A stretch of 64,000 nucleotides of DNA, taken from assembly GCA_019236735.1 (NCBI GenBank), contig JAFAIM010000060.1:62001-126000 (forward strand), given 5' to 3'. Both the position numbers and the translations under genes were made by a program. This stretch comes from Burkholderiaceae bacterium (lineage in GTDB: Bacteria; Pseudomonadota; Gammaproteobacteria; Burkholderiales; Burkholderiaceae_F). Shown here piece after piece: positions 17,956 to 28,866 of the stretch; positions within the stretch are counted from its first letter, which is position 1, and the number at the start of each line of letters is the position of its first letter. Under the pieces are notes generated by a model. That model had not been told where the DNA came from and made no database searches. It worked only from the letters and a program-made list of their open reading frames with translations.

Positions 17956-20900
17956 ATGCTGAAGCAGCGGCTGATGCTTTTCGGCCTGACCGCAGCGGCG
18001 CTGGTTCCGGCCGCCGAAGCCGCTGGGCTGCCGGGCTACCTGAATTTGGCGCAGTACCCGTTGTTCCTGTCGGGCAACGTGGCGCCCAACGTGCTCGTGC
18101 TGTACGACAACTCCGAGTCGATGGATGGAACGATGGCCGGCAAATTGATCGCCGGCAGCGATCCAACGACGCGCGGCAATATCGCGCGCAGCGTGATCAC
18201 CAGCACGATTTCCAGCTATCGGACTTCTTTCAACTGGGGTTTGGCCAGTTTCCAGCACGACGGCGACGGCGCCAGCCGCCCGGCCGGCACGCTGTACAAC
18301 ACGTTTGCGTACTACTTTGGCGATTCGTCCACGCCGCCCAGCCCGACCGCGATGGTTTTCACCAACGATTGCGTCAACGGCATCTCGGCCTCCAATGCGG
18401 GCGAGCGCTGCATCGCCAACCCGCAGCCGGTCAATGGGTACTCGTATATCACCTATGCCGCGTCCGGCGACGATCCGGACATCAACGACGTGCTGTATTA
18501 CGGCGGAAACTTCACCAACTTGTGGGGAATCGGCATCAACGGGACCACCAGTTATAACGTGTACTCGAGCCGCAATGCCACGTCCAACGCCACCAGCTGG
18601 ACCAGCGCCGATTTCAGCACGAGCGGCTGCGGCATTTGCGGCACTTGGGGCTTCACGCCGACCGATGCCGGCTTCCTTCCGTCTACCCCTCCGTATCCAC
18701 GCCAGTTTTGGGTCCCGCGCGCCTGGGGGTACCTGAACAATCCAAGCGGTGCCGCCCGCATCTGGGAAACGGTGCAGCCGGATTCGACCGCGCACTACAA
18801 CCGATTGATGACGCTGCTGGCTCCCGAGACCGGCACCTGGAACAGCGGCGAGCTGAAAAACGCGTCCGTGTACACGCCGCTGCGCGGCAGCGTCAAGACC
18901 GCCGGCCAGTACTTCGCGGGGACCAGCGGCAACACCAGCCCGATCACGCTGTCGTGCCAGAAGAATTTCGTGCTGCTCGCTACCGACGGCAATCCGACCG
19001 CGGAACTCGACGGCAGCATGTATCCGCCGGCGCAGATGGTCAACACGTACAACGCGGCCAGCGGGACGTGGACATTCTCCCAGGCGGCGCAGGACGTGTT
19101 CCCACAGATCAGCGCTTTGCGCAGCACTGTGTTCAACGGCACAACCTATGACGTCCAGACCTACGTGGTTGGATTGGGTGACACCGTTCAGAACCCCGGG
19201 TCCATCGCGGTACTCAACCAGTTTGCGCTGCTAGGGGGAACCGGGGCTGCGTACCTCGCAACCGACAGCAACAGCCTGGCTACGGCGTTTGCCACGATCA
19301 GCAGCGACATCGTCAGCAAGGTGGCGTCCGATTCAGCGGTCGCGTTGAACGCCGGCTCGTGGTCCAACGGCGAAGATCTGTACCAGGCGCGCTTCGGCAG
19401 CGCCGGATGGAGCGGTCAGCTGCTCGCGCTGCCGATCAGTTCGACCGGGCAGCTGGGCACGCAACAGTGGGATTCCGGCCAGGTTCTGAACGGTCAGGAC
19501 TGGTCGAGCGGGCGTCAGATTCTGACGTTCAAGCCTTCGGGCACGGCCGGCGCACAGGGAATCGCGTTCCGTTGGCCGGTCAACGCATCCAGACCGACCG
19601 CCACCGAGCTGGATCCGTCGCAAGTGACGGCGTTGAACACGAGCTCTACCGGAAGCGTGGACGGCTACGGCTCTCTGCGCTTGCAATACTTGCGTGGCCA
19701 GCGAAGCAACGAGCAGGCAGGCTGTCCGACCTGCACGCCGGCCTTTCGCACGCGACCGACATCGGTGCTCGGCGACCTGATCGACTCGGCGCCGTATTAC
19801 GTGGCGGCGCCCGCGTACGGTTACCCCGATACGATGGAATCGGTTCCGTACAGCTCGTTCGCTACGGCCTACGCGGGACGCACGCCGATGCTCTATGTTG
19901 GCGGCAACGACGGCATGCTGCACGCGTTTGCGGCAGCGGACGGGCACGAGGTGCTCGCCTACGTTCCGGCGTCGGTGTTTGCCAACCTGAGCCAGCTCAC
20001 CGCCCCGAGCTATTCGCACCGCTTCTTTGTGGACGGCTCACCAACCGTCGGCGACGCTTTCTACGGCGGCCGCTGGCATACGCTGCTCGTGGGCGGCCTG
20101 CGGGCCGGCGGTCAGGCCATCTACGCGCTCGACGTGACCGACCCGAGCAGCTTCTCGGAACGCAACGCCGCGGGCATCGTCAACTGGGAATTCAGCGACG
20201 CCAACGACGCCGATCTGGGCGACACCTTCGGTGCTCCGCTGATCGTGAAGACCAACAACGGGCGCTGGTCCGTGATCATCAGCAGCGGCTACGACAATAC
20301 GCAGTCCGATGCGCACGCGAGCACGACCGGCGACGCATTCTTGTTCGTTCTCGATGCGCAGACGGGAGCCGTCACGGCCAAGATCGCAACGCATTCGGGA
20401 ACCGTCACAAGCCCGAACGGCTTGTCCGGGGCGATTGCGATCGATACGAATGGCGACGGAATCGCCGATACGGTCTATGCCGGCGACTTGCTGGGCAATC
20501 TGTGGAAGTTCGATATTTCGTCGTCGAGCCCAACGGCGTGGAAAGTTGCCTACGGCGCGCCGCTGTTCACCGACCCGAACCATCAGCCGATCACGAGCCG
20601 GCCCGACGTGACGCTGTTCCCGGGCGGCGGCTATCTGGTCGTGTTCGGGACCGGCCGCTACATCGATGTGACGGATACAACGACGACCGGTGCGCAGACC
20701 TTCTATGGCATACGCGACAACGGCGCGCCGGTCACTGGTTTGTCATCGCTGGTCAAGCAATCGGTGCTGGGAACGGCGGTGGGATCAGACGGCAACACGT
20801 ACCGGATTACCACGCATGCGGTCGGTCGGGCAACCCTCGACGCGGCTGAAAGCGGAGACAACGCGGTATCGACTGCGACCTATGCCGGCATGAACGGGTG

Positions 20901-21324
20901 GTACATGAGCCTGCCGGACGTCGGCGAACGGGTCATTGCCGATCCAGCGGTCCGTTCCGGGCGGGTGGTCTTCGTAACGCTGGAGCCCAATACCGCGACG
21001 TGCAGCTCCGGCGGCAGCGGCTGGGTGATGGACCTGGATGTCGCGACCGGGAACCGGTTGGATCGGGTCACGTTCGACACGAACAACGACTCGACCCTGA
21101 CCAACGCCGATTTGCTGAACTTTGGTGGAAACTCCGCGAACTCCAGCGGGGAGAAACTCGGGTCGATACCCGCTGATCCAGGCTTCATGCGAATGCCCGT
21201 GGTCTCGGGGCAGCAGCCGACCGAGAAAAAGTACATCAACACCTCGTCCGGACAGATCGCAGCGCCGACCGAAACGGCGGGCAGTGCGGTCAATCGCCGC
21301 GTTTCATGGGAGCAACTGCAATGA
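17956..21324 (+). CDS. pilY1: Type IV pilus tip/biogenesis protein PilY1
   Basis: 1122 aa; VLVLYDNSESM (VWA/MIDAS-like), C-terminal beta-propeller with IDTNGDGIADTVYAGDLLGNLWKFD calcium loop. Confidence 0.93.
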   Translation: MLKQRLMLFGLTAAALVPAAEAAGLPGYLNLAQYPLFLSGNVAPNVLVLYDNSESMDGTMAGKLIAGSDPTTRGNIARSVITSTISSYRTSFNWGLASFQHDGDGASRPAGTLYNTFAYYFGDSSTPPSPTAMVFTNDCVNGISASNAGERCIANPQPVNGYSYITYAASGDDPDINDVLYYGGNFTNLWGIGINGTTSYNVYSSRNATSNATSWTSADFSTSGCGICGTWGFTPTDAGFLPSTPPYPRQFWVPRAWGYLNNPSGAARIWETVQPDSTAHYNRLMTLLAPETGTWNSGELKNASVYTPLRGSVKTAGQYFAGTSGNTSPITLSCQKNFVLLATDGNPTAELDGSMYPPAQMVNTYNAASGTWTFSQAAQDVFPQISALRSTVFNGTTYDVQTYVVGLGDTVQNPGSIAVLNQFALLGGTGAAYLATDSNSLATAFATISSDIVSKVASDSAVALNAGSWSNGEDLYQARFGSAGWSGQLLALPISSTGQLGTQQWDSGQVLNGQDWSSGRQILTFKPSGTAGAQGIAFRWPVNASRPTATELDPSQVTALNTSSTGSVDGYGSLRLQYLRGQRSNEQAGCPTCTPAFRTRPTSVLGDLIDSAPYYVAAPAYGYPDTMESVPYSSFATAYAGRTPMLYVGGNDGMLHAFAAADGHEVLAYVPASVFANLSQLTAPSYSHRFFVDGSPTVGDAFYGGRWHTLLVGGLRAGGQAIYALDVTDPSSFSERNAAGIVNWEFSDANDADLGDTFGAPLIVKTNNGRWSVIISSGYDNTQSDAHASTTGDAFLFVLDAQTGAVTAKIATHSGTVTSPNGLSGAIAIDTNGDGIADTVYAGDLLGNLWKFDISSSSPTAWKVAYGAPLFTDPNHQPITSRPDVTLFPGGGYLVVFGTGRYIDVTDTTTTGAQTFYGIRDNGAPVTGLSSLVKQSVLGTAVGSDGNTYRITTHAVGRATLDAAESGDNAVSTATYAGMNGWYMSLPDVGERVIADPAVRSGRVVFVTLEPNTATCSSGGSGWVMDLDVATGNRLDRVTFDTNNDSTLTNADLLNFGGNSANSSGEKLGSIPADPGFMRMPVVSGQQPTEKKYINTSSGQIAAPTETAGSAVNRRVSWEQLQ

Positions 21325-21692
21325 ACCGCCTGGCAGGCGCAAAGACGCTGGTGCTGACATCGATGCTGCTGTGCTCGACGGCGTGGGCGGTCCAGGTTGT
21401 CGGCGACTCAGGGTCCCGAAACTCGATGCGGCCGATCGATGCGAACGCGTCCAGCATGCGCGACGACAGCAACGCGATGGCCACTGGCGTGATCGACGCG
21501 ATCGACGCTGACACCGGTCGCATTGTGATCAACGCGGTTGCGCTGCGTTTCGATCCGGCCAGCGTGCTCGTATTCAGTTCCAGCGGCACGCGCCTATCCC
21601 CATCCGCGCTGCACAGCCATCAGAACGTCGGCTTCCTATTGGATCGAAAGGATCCGGCCCATCCGGCGGTACGGGTCTTGTATTTGAAATGA
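21321..21692 (+). CDS. Hypothetical secreted/periplasmic protein within pilus operon
   Basis: Signal peptide-like N-terminus, ATGA overlap with pilY1 stop, followed by pilE. Confidence 0.65.
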   Translation: MNRLAGAKTLVLTSMLLCSTAWAVQVVGDSGSRNSMRPIDANASSMRDDSNAMATGVIDAIDADTGRIVINAVALRFDPASVLVFSSSGTRLSPSALHSHQNVGFLLDRKDPAHPAVRVLYLK

Positions 21693-21739
21693 GCCGCTGC
21701 GGCGCGCAGCGACCGTCAACGGAACACGCGGGCGATTCG

Positions 21740-22144
21740 ATGGGAAGACGGCAACAGGGAATGACGCTGATCGAGCTGCTGATCGTGATGATCGTGGTCG
21801 CGATCCTGGCCTCGGTGGCGATACCGTCGTATGTGAGCTCCGTTCAGAAATCGCACAGAACGGACGCAAAGACGGCGCTGACGGCCTCGGCGCAGGCAAT
21901 GGAGCGCTGGTTCACACAGTCCAACACCTATGCGAACGTAGCGGTCGGCAGCAACGGCGTCTTCCGAGCTTCGGCCAACGGCTATTACACGATCAGTTTC
22001 GGCGCGGGCGGCGCCACCAACACCAACGCCACCGGCTACCAGCTCGTTGCCACGCCAGTAGGATCGCAGGCGGGCGATCCATGCGGCGCCCTCACGCTGG
22101 ATCAGGCCGACAACCGAGGCGCAGCGACGAACGGCTGCTGGTGA
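21740..22144 (+). CDS. pilE: Type IV pilin PilE-like
   Basis: RQQGMTLIELLIVMIVVAILASVAIPSYVSSVQKSHRTDAKTAL; an upstream in-frame start at 21689 is possible. Confidence 0.88.
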   Translation: MGRRQQGMTLIELLIVMIVVAILASVAIPSYVSSVQKSHRTDAKTALTASAQAMERWFTQSNTYANVAVGSNGVFRASANGYYTISFGAGGATNTNATGYQLVATPVGSQAGDPCGALTLDQADNRGAATNGCW

Positions 22145-22156
22145 TGGATGTCGTAG

Positions 22157-22177
22157 TGGGTCTCGAGACCCATTTTT
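22157..22177 (+). terminator. Putative rho-independent terminator after pilE
   Basis: TGGGTC-TCGA-GACCCA hairpin followed by TTTTT. Confidence 0.65.
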
Positions 22178-22327
22178 CGCTCGCAAAAGATTCGCGCGAA
22201 AAGAACACCCAATACCGAGCATTCTTGCAGAACGCTGGCGGGCACAATATTTTCTTATGCGCGTTCGGGCTGGCTAACGAACTGAGCATCGAAGCGCTGC
22301 CAGCTGCGCGACAGGACAAGAGCAACT

Positions 22328-24049
22328 TTGCGGGTGGTGCGCATGATGCAACTCGACCAGTACACCCTTCTCGGCGCCTTCCTTATCGGACTCGTTCTCG
22401 GCGGCTCGCTTGCTTGGATCGTGGGGCGCGGCAGAAGGCGGTCCCAGATCGATGTCGCGGTGGCGCAGGCGCAAGCAGCAGCCAATGTCCGCGCCGCCGC
22501 AGCGGGAACGCGCGCCGAGCAGGCAGAAGCGGCGCGACTGCAGATGCAGTCCGAAAGAAACGATGCACGTTCGCGAGCCGATCAGTTCCAAACGGAGCTT
22601 GCGACGGCAGGCAAACAGAACGCGCAGCTTGCGGAACGCGCCGCGCGGATTCCGATTTTGGAAGCCGACTTTGCGAAACTGCGAGCGGAGCTTGACGCCG
22701 CCAACCAGGCTCTCGCGGGCCTGCGTGAGGCGAGCGGTGGCACGATCGCGCAACTGACCGCCGACCTTCAAGCGGCTCGCGACAACCTCTCCGCGGCGAC
22801 TTCCAAGCTGGAGACCTCGCAGCAGAATCGCACGTCGGTGGAGACGGGCAACTCACAGCTGAAGGCGGACCTGGCGGTTGTGCGGCAACAGTTGGACGCC
22901 GAGCGGCGCGGCTTCGAGGAAAAGCTGCGGATGATGTCCGAGGCCCGCGACGCGTTGACCAACCAGTTCAAAGCTCTGGCCGGCGACATCCTCGAGGAAA
23001 AATCGAAACGCTTCACCGAGCAGAATCAGTCGAACCTGAACCAGCTGCTCGATCCGCTGCGGACGAAAATCGGCGAGTTTCAGGCGAGAGTGGAGCAGGT
23101 GCACGACCAAGAGGGCAAGGACCGCTCGACCCTGCTGGAGCAGGTTCGCCAGCTGCAGGCCCTAAACCAGATTCTGAGCGAAGACGCAAAGAACCTGACG
23201 ACGGCGTTGAAGGGCTCATCGAAGTCGCACGGCAATTGGGGCGAGCTGGTTCTGGAGCGGCTGTTGGAGACTTCCGGCCTTCGCAAAGGCGAGGAATACG
23301 TCGCGCAGGAATCGCAGGTCACTTCAGACGGAAGGAAGCAACAAGCGGACGTCGTCATCAACCTTCCCGACGAGAAGCGTCTGATCATCGACTCCAAGGT
23401 TTCGCTGACCGCATACGAGCGTTACGTCTCATCGGAGACAGAGGGCGAGCGCGAAGTGGCGCTGCGGCAGCACCTGCAGTCGGTTCGAACGCACATTCGA
23501 ACGCTGTCGGAGAAGGACTACCCGGCGCTGTACGGTTTGAAATCGGTCGATTTCGCGCTGATGTTCGTACCGATCGAACCGGCCTTCGTGCTTGCGGTCA
23601 CCAGCGATCGGGATCTGTTCGCGGAAGCCTGGCACAGCAACGTCGCGCTGGTCAGCCCTTCGACCTTGTTCTTCGTATTGCGAACGGTTGCGCATATCTG
23701 GCGCCAGGAGGCCCAGGGTCGCAACGCGTTGGAAATCGCCAAGCGCGGCGCGGAACTGTACGACCGGCTGGTTGGCTTCGTCGAAGACCTTAAGAGGGTG
23801 GGCGAACGAATCGGCGACGCCCAGGATGCGTACGTTTCCGCCCAGAAACGCCTTTCAGTCGGCAAGGACAACGTGATTCGCCAGGCCGAGATGCTCAGGG
23901 AATTGGGAATCAGCCCGAGCAAGCAGCTCCCGCAACCTTTCGTCGATCAGGCCCACGCAGACGAGGAATTGGCGAAACTGATCGGCTCCGGCGCGCTGCG
24001 CGGCGAGCAGGTCTTTTCGGCAGAACGTTCGTCGTCGGCGACCTTATAG
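22328..24049 (+). CDS. rmuC: DNA recombination protein RmuC
   Basis: N-terminal TM, coiled coil, GNWGELVLERLLETSGLRKGEEY, VINLPDEKRLIIDSKVSLTAYERY. Confidence 0.94.
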   Translation: MRVVRMMQLDQYTLLGAFLIGLVLGGSLAWIVGRGRRRSQIDVAVAQAQAAANVRAAAAGTRAEQAEAARLQMQSERNDARSRADQFQTELATAGKQNAQLAERAARIPILEADFAKLRAELDAANQALAGLREASGGTIAQLTADLQAARDNLSAATSKLETSQQNRTSVETGNSQLKADLAVVRQQLDAERRGFEEKLRMMSEARDALTNQFKALAGDILEEKSKRFTEQNQSNLNQLLDPLRTKIGEFQARVEQVHDQEGKDRSTLLEQVRQLQALNQILSEDAKNLTTALKGSSKSHGNWGELVLERLLETSGLRKGEEYVAQESQVTSDGRKQQADVVINLPDEKRLIIDSKVSLTAYERYVSSETEGEREVALRQHLQSVRTHIRTLSEKDYPALYGLKSVDFALMFVPIEPAFVLAVTSDRDLFAEAWHSNVALVSPSTLFFVLRTVAHIWRQEAQGRNALEIAKRGAELYDRLVGFVEDLKRVGERIGDAQDAYVSAQKRLSVGKDNVIRQAEMLRELGISPSKQLPQPFVDQAHADEELAKLIGSGALRGEQVFSAERSSSATL

Positions 24050-24355
24050 CGTGCAGCGAACGCCGCGCTCGGCCAGTTCGATCCGGGCGACCAGGCTGGA
24101 CAGCGGCTCGTCGATATCGCAATCGACGCCGAAGCAGGAGAACACCAGGTCCTTGACCCGGATGCGCCACGCCATCGCGCTTAAGGATGGGGGGCCGTCG
24201 CGCAGGGTGCAGCCCTCGAAATCGGACAGCGCCGTCGATTCGTTGATCGCGCTCGGCTCGCCATCGAACAGCTGCCGGAGCACCCGATTGGCCATTACCG
24301 CCCACGTTTCGTCCTTGCGCGCGGCCTGGCCCGAACCCGAAACCTGCGGGTGCAT
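24044..24355 (-). CDS. Hypothetical protein
   Basis: 103-aa ORF filling the gap between rmuC and the HD-GYP gene; no family recognised. Confidence 0.35.
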   Translation of the reverse strand: MHPQVSGSGQAARKDETWAVMANRVLRQLFDGEPSAINESTALSDFEGCTLRDGPPSLSAMAWRIRVKDLVFSCFGVDCDIDEPLSSLVARIELAERGVRCTL

Positions 24356-24554
24356 CTGAAGCGCTCCTTGCCGCCCGCGGATAGGGCGATCGACTGCAAC
24401 AATCCAAACATCGTCCTGCCCTCGGGAATTTTTAGCCCGGCAGCACACGTTCCGTTCTGTCGAAATGAGACCGTGCGCCGCTCGATATTCCGCGGTTCGC
24501 AATCCAGCGCCGAAAATTGGCGCCGATTCGACAAAACCTGAAGGAACGGTCGCG

Positions 24555-25586
24555 TCAGTCGGCGTAGCGATGCATGACGTCGACCGCGTCGCTCCATCGC
24601 TCCAGGATCGCGTCGACGCATTGCGGATCGAAATGCCCGCCGCGACCTTCGACGAGGTAGCCACGCGCACGCTCGATCGGCCAAGCCGGCTTGTATGGCC
24701 GAACCGATGTGAGCGCGTCCAGGACGTCGGCGACGGCGACGATGCGTCCGTGCAGGGGAATATCCTCCCCCGAGCGTCCAAGCGGATAGCCGGAGCCGTC
24801 GAACTTCTCGTGGTGCGAATGCGCGATGACCGCGCCGGCCTGCAGCACCGGCGAGGCATGCGTGCTCAGGATCTGCCATCCGATCGTGGTGTGCTGCTGC
24901 ATCACCGAGCGCTCTTCGCTCGTCAGCGGCCCCGGTTTGAGCAAGATGCTGTCGGGCGTTCCGATCTTGCCGAGGTCGTGCAGTGGTGCCGCCTGCTCCA
25001 GCAGGTCCTGCTCCTGCGTCGTCATCCCCAGCCGATCGCCGATCAGCCGCGCATAGCTGGCCATTCGCACGATGTGGGCGCCGGTTTCCGGGTCGCGGTA
25101 TTCGGCTGCGCGCGCCAGCGCGAGCAGGGTGTCGCGTTCGTTGGCCTTGATCTCTTCGGTCCTCTTCGCGACCTGGTCGGCCAGAGACTCCGCGCGGTTG
25201 GCGAGCTGCCGATAGGCCTGGCGCAGCTTCAGCATGTTGCGGATTCGCACCAGGAATTCGGTTGCCTCGACCGGCTTGCACACAAAGTCGGTCGCCCCCG
25301 CTTCCAGGGCTCGTCGCCGGATCGAACGGTCGTCTGCTCCGGTGACCATCACGATCGGCACCTCGCTGCGGCCGGGAAGGGCGCGCACGCGCTGCACAAA
25401 CTCGATGCCGTCCATTCCCGGCATCATGTAATCCACCACGTACAGGTCCGGCTCGGCATTGCTGCAGTACGCCAGACTCTCCCGGGCGTCGGCGAAGGCA
25501 CGGGCATGGTTGCCCGGCAGGCTCTCTACGAGAGTAGACAGGACCTCACGATTGATCTCGTTGTCGTCGACGATCAGAACTTCCAT
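24555..25586 (-). CDS. Response regulator with HD-GYP c-di-GMP phosphodiesterase domain
   Basis: Receiver EVLIVDDNEINREVL; HDLGKIG and HHEKFDGSGYP motifs. Confidence 0.93.
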   Translation of the reverse strand: MEVLIVDDNEINREVLSTLVESLPGNHARAFADARESLAYCSNAEPDLYVVDYMMPGMDGIEFVQRVRALPGRSEVPIVMVTGADDRSIRRRALEAGATDFVCKPVEATEFLVRIRNMLKLRQAYRQLANRAESLADQVAKRTEEIKANERDTLLALARAAEYRDPETGAHIVRMASYARLIGDRLGMTTQEQDLLEQAAPLHDLGKIGTPDSILLKPGPLTSEERSVMQQHTTIGWQILSTHASPVLQAGAVIAHSHHEKFDGSGYPLGRSGEDIPLHGRIVAVADVLDALTSVRPYKPAWPIERARGYLVEGRGGHFDPQCVDAILERWSDAVDVMHRYAD

Positions 25587-25713
25587 TCAGATTCCCCGTA
25601 CGCTACGAAGGTATTTCTCCTCCCTCCCGATTCGCGGATACTCTGGCGCTCAATGGTGCTGGGCGCGTTAATGAAAATATGCTACCCCCGGGCCGTTTTT
25701 CCGCAAGCTCCGC

Positions 25714-28521
25714 GTGCGATTGGCCGGGGGGTCTTGGGCTAGGCCGGCATCGGTGAGCGCTTTCGGCAACTTCGAGCCTCGGCGCCACACCGCAGTGTGG
25801 CGGCTGAAACTGCGGCTGCTCGCCGTGCTGCTGCTGCTCGTGATCGTCCCGGCCATAGGCGCGATCCTGGTCCTGCAGGCCGGCATCGAGCAGGAGCGCG
25901 AATACCAGTTATCGGATGCGCGCGAACATCTGGTCAAGCGCATTGGCGACCTGGACCAGGGCTGGCGCGAGACCGCCTTCGCCTTCGCACAGCAGATCGA
26001 CCTATGGCAGGCCACGGCAGCTAGTGCCCGCTCGGAGGAGGGCGACGCCCGCCTGCGCGTGCTGTTGACCACGCTGCTCGACCAGGGCGACTTCACGCAT
26101 GCGGTGATCGGTGCCCACAGCGGGCGCACTCTGCTGCGCTACGGAACGAACCCGCAGGAACGGATCGGGCCCACGTACTGGGACTCGGGCGGTAATTTGG
26201 GGTGGGCCTACAGCGAGGCCGATCACGTCGTGTATCGCGCGGTTTCCGCCGATCTGCGCTCGCTCAGTGGTAACGCGCGACTGCTGCTGTACGTGCCGAT
26301 CGACGAGGCGCTGTTGCGGCGCCTGGCCTACCCGAACACCGAGTTGATCGTGCTCTACCGTGGCGAGCGCTTGGCGGTGTCTTCGGGCTCCGAACCGCAG
26401 TCGGCACAGCGCGTGCGGGAGCCGCGATACTCCGCAACGATGACGATGCCGTGGGACGATCTGCCCAGTGCTCCGAGTCTGGAGATCACCCGCCTGTTCC
26501 GCGCGCCGCTGTCAGGTTCCAGACTGGCTGCGATCACCGCCGCTGCAGTGGCGTTCTTTGCCTTCGCCACTTGGATCGTCCTCGGGCGCTGGACAAACGA
26601 GCGCGCCGCGCGCCTGCTCCAGCTGCAGGGTGCGGCGAGCGACTTCACGGCGGCGCCGGCGGCGGTGACGATGCCGGGTGGAATCGACAGCAAACTGGAA
26701 CGAGCCGGCGCGGTCGAAGACGACATTGGGCTGCTTGCGCGCGAGATGTGCAGCATGATGTCGAGGATCGTGCGGTACCAGCAGGAGCAGGCAGCGGCCC
26801 ACGCCGCGCTCTGCGATGCGAAATTGGAGCTCGAACAGCGTGTGGCCGAGCGTACGGCGCAGCTGGCAGCCGCCAACTCGGCACTGGCGGAACGTGGAGC
26901 GCAACTCGAGAAGCTCAACGCTGCGTTGGGCGAACGCGAGCGTTTCACGCGCTACGTTACCGATTCGGTTCCCGCTCTGGTGAGCTATTGGGGTCGGGAC
27001 CTGCGTTGCCGCTTCGCCAATCGGGCCTACCTGGAATGGTTCGGCAGGCGGCCGGAGGAAATGCTCGGGATTCGATTGCAGGATCTGCTGGGCGAGGAGC
27101 TATTTCAGCGCAGTGAGCCGTACGTTCTCGCTGCGCTCTGCGGTGAACGGCAGGTGTTCCAGACCAGCCTGGTCAAAGCCGACGGCAGCGGGGGCCAGGT
27201 CTTGCTGGTACTTGCGCCGGACGAAATTGGGGGCGTCGTGCAGGGATACAGCGTCGTCGGCTCCGACATCACCGAGCTGGAACGCACACGGGTGCGCCTG
27301 GCGGAAATGAACCAGGAGCTGGCGCGCCGGGTCGAGCAGGCCGAGGAGGCCACTCGCGCCAAGAGCGTGTTTCTGGCCAATATGAGCCACGAGATCCGCA
27401 CCCCGATGAACGCCATCATGGGGTTGACCCACTTGCTGGAGCGCGACAGCGGCGATCGGTTGCAGCGCGAGCGCCTCGGCATGATCGACAGCGCCGCCCG
27501 ACACCTGCTGCACCTGATCAATGATGTCCTGGATCTGTCGAAGATCGAAGCCGGCAAAATGGCGCTGGAAGAGGTCGAGTTTTCGCGCGACGACCTGTTG
27601 TCGCGCACGTTCGAAATCATCTCCGAGCCGGCGCGCGAGAAGGGTTTGGAGCTCGTCGTCGATGCCGATCACCTGCCGCACCGGCTACGTGGAGACCCGA
27701 AGCGGCTGTCTCAGGCGTTGATCAATCTGCTCGGCAACGGCGTGAAGTTCACGCGCGCCGGTCGGGTGGGGCTACACGCTGATGTCGTGGCCGAGCAATC
27801 CGACCGCATCTGCGCGCGCTTCGCAGTACAGGATACCGGTGAAGGAATCCCGCCGGAGCGGCAGGCTCGCCTGTTCCAGCCGTTCGAGCAGCTGGATGGC
27901 TCGACCACGCGCCACCACGGCGGTACCGGTTTGGGACTTGCGTTGACGCGCCACCTTGCGCGAATGATGGGCGGCGAAGTAGGCGTAAACAGCGAGCCGG
28001 GTGCGGGCAGTACCTTCTGGTTCACTGCTTGGTTCGGGCGCGCCGCGACCCCGGCGCGAGCCGCTCTTGGTGACCAGCACCATGTGCACCCTTCACCTCC
28101 GTCGATTCCTTCGCGCGACCGCGAACGCGCGACGGAAGCAGTACTGCGGGAGCGTCATAGCGGCCGGCGGGTGCTGCTGGTGGAGGACAACCCGATCAAC
28201 CGCGAAGTGGCGCAGTCGCTTTTGAGCGCGACCGGCCTGCAGGTGGAAGCCGCCGAACATGGAGCGCAGGCAGTCGAACTGGTCGCCGCCCACAAGTACG
28301 ACCTCGTGTTGATGGACGTGCAGATGCCGGTGATGGACGGGCTGGAAACTACCCGGCGAATCCGCCGGCAATTCGGGGCAGAGCTCCCGATTGTCGCGAT
28401 GACGGCCAACGCATTCGCGCAAGACCGAGTCGCCTGTCTGAACGCTGGAATGAACGACCTGTTGGTCAAGCCGGTCGATCCCGAACTGCTGTACGAGACA
28501 CTGCTTCGATGGCTCGGGTAG
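25714..28521 (+). CDS. Membrane hybrid sensor histidine kinase with PAS and C-terminal receiver
   Basis: N-terminal TM, PAS-like segment, [31 protein letters not shown], receiver [24 protein letters not shown]; start codon uncertain. Confidence 0.92.
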   Translation: MRLAGGSWARPASVSAFGNFEPRRHTAVWRLKLRLLAVLLLLVIVPAIGAILVLQAGIEQEREYQLSDAREHLVKRIGDLDQGWRETAFAFAQQIDLWQATAASARSEEGDARLRVLLTTLLDQGDFTHAVIGAHSGRTLLRYGTNPQERIGPTYWDSGGNLGWAYSEADHVVYRAVSADLRSLSGNARLLLYVPIDEALLRRLAYPNTELIVLYRGERLAVSSGSEPQSAQRVREPRYSATMTMPWDDLPSAPSLEITRLFRAPLSGSRLAAITAAAVAFFAFATWIVLGRWTNERAARLLQLQGAASDFTAAPAAVTMPGGIDSKLERAGAVEDDIGLLAREMCSMMSRIVRYQQEQAAAHAALCDAKLELEQRVAERTAQLAAANSALAERGAQLEKLNAALGERERFTRYVTDSVPALVSYWGRDLRCRFANRAYLEWFGRRPEEMLGIRLQDLLGEELFQRSEPYVLAALCGERQVFQTSLVKADGSGGQVLLVLAPDEIGGVVQGYSVVGSDITELERTRVRLAEMNQELARRVEQAEEATRAKSVFLANMSHEIRTPMNAIMGLTHLLERDSGDRLQRERLGMIDSAARHLLHLINDVLDLSKIEAGKMALEEVEFSRDDLLSRTFEIISEPAREKGLELVVDADHLPHRLRGDPKRLSQALINLLGNGVKFTRAGRVGLHADVVAEQSDRICARFAVQDTGEGIPPERQARLFQPFEQLDGSTTRHHGGTGLGLALTRHLARMMGGEVGVNSEPGAGSTFWFTAWFGRAATPARAALGDQHHVHPSPPSIPSRDRERATEAVLRERHSGRRVLLVEDNPINREVAQSLLSATGLQVEAAEHGAQAVELVAAHKYDLVLMDVQMPVMDGLETTRRIRRQFGAELPIVAMTANAFAQDRVACLNAGMNDLLVKPVDPELLYETLLRWLG

Positions 28522-28730
28522 ACCGAGCCTTCCAGCGCGAAGTAACGACTTTCCGTCGCGATACGAGGCGCACTTCGGCGCTAACGCGCCCACCTCGGCA
28601 CCCGCCTCCTGAGAAAGAACTTTCAGTTCTGATCGCATCACGCTCATTCCACTTGCATTTCGCCTCTGCCTCCACCCGAAGTTCGGCGGCTAAGTGCCCG
28701 TAGAAATTGGGAAAACACCCCTTTTTCGCC

Positions 28731-28800
28731 TTGACCGGGCGCGGGTGATGCACTAGAGTGAGCGACCGGTGCAAAAATGTGGGATGTGGTGGATTAGTAA
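28731..28800 (+). promoter_or_regulatory. Candidate sigma70 promoter and MraZ-box-like repeats upstream of mraZ
   Basis: TTGACC (28731-28736), 17-nt spacer, TAGAGT (28754-28759), then GTGGGA at 28779 and GTGGAT at 28789 with 10-bp phase. Confidence 0.5.
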
Positions 28801-28866
28801 GTAATCGCTCTCTTGTATTCCAAGCTGGTGTAAAGGAGAGCGAATGCGGACTGGGGGCGGGGCGAC

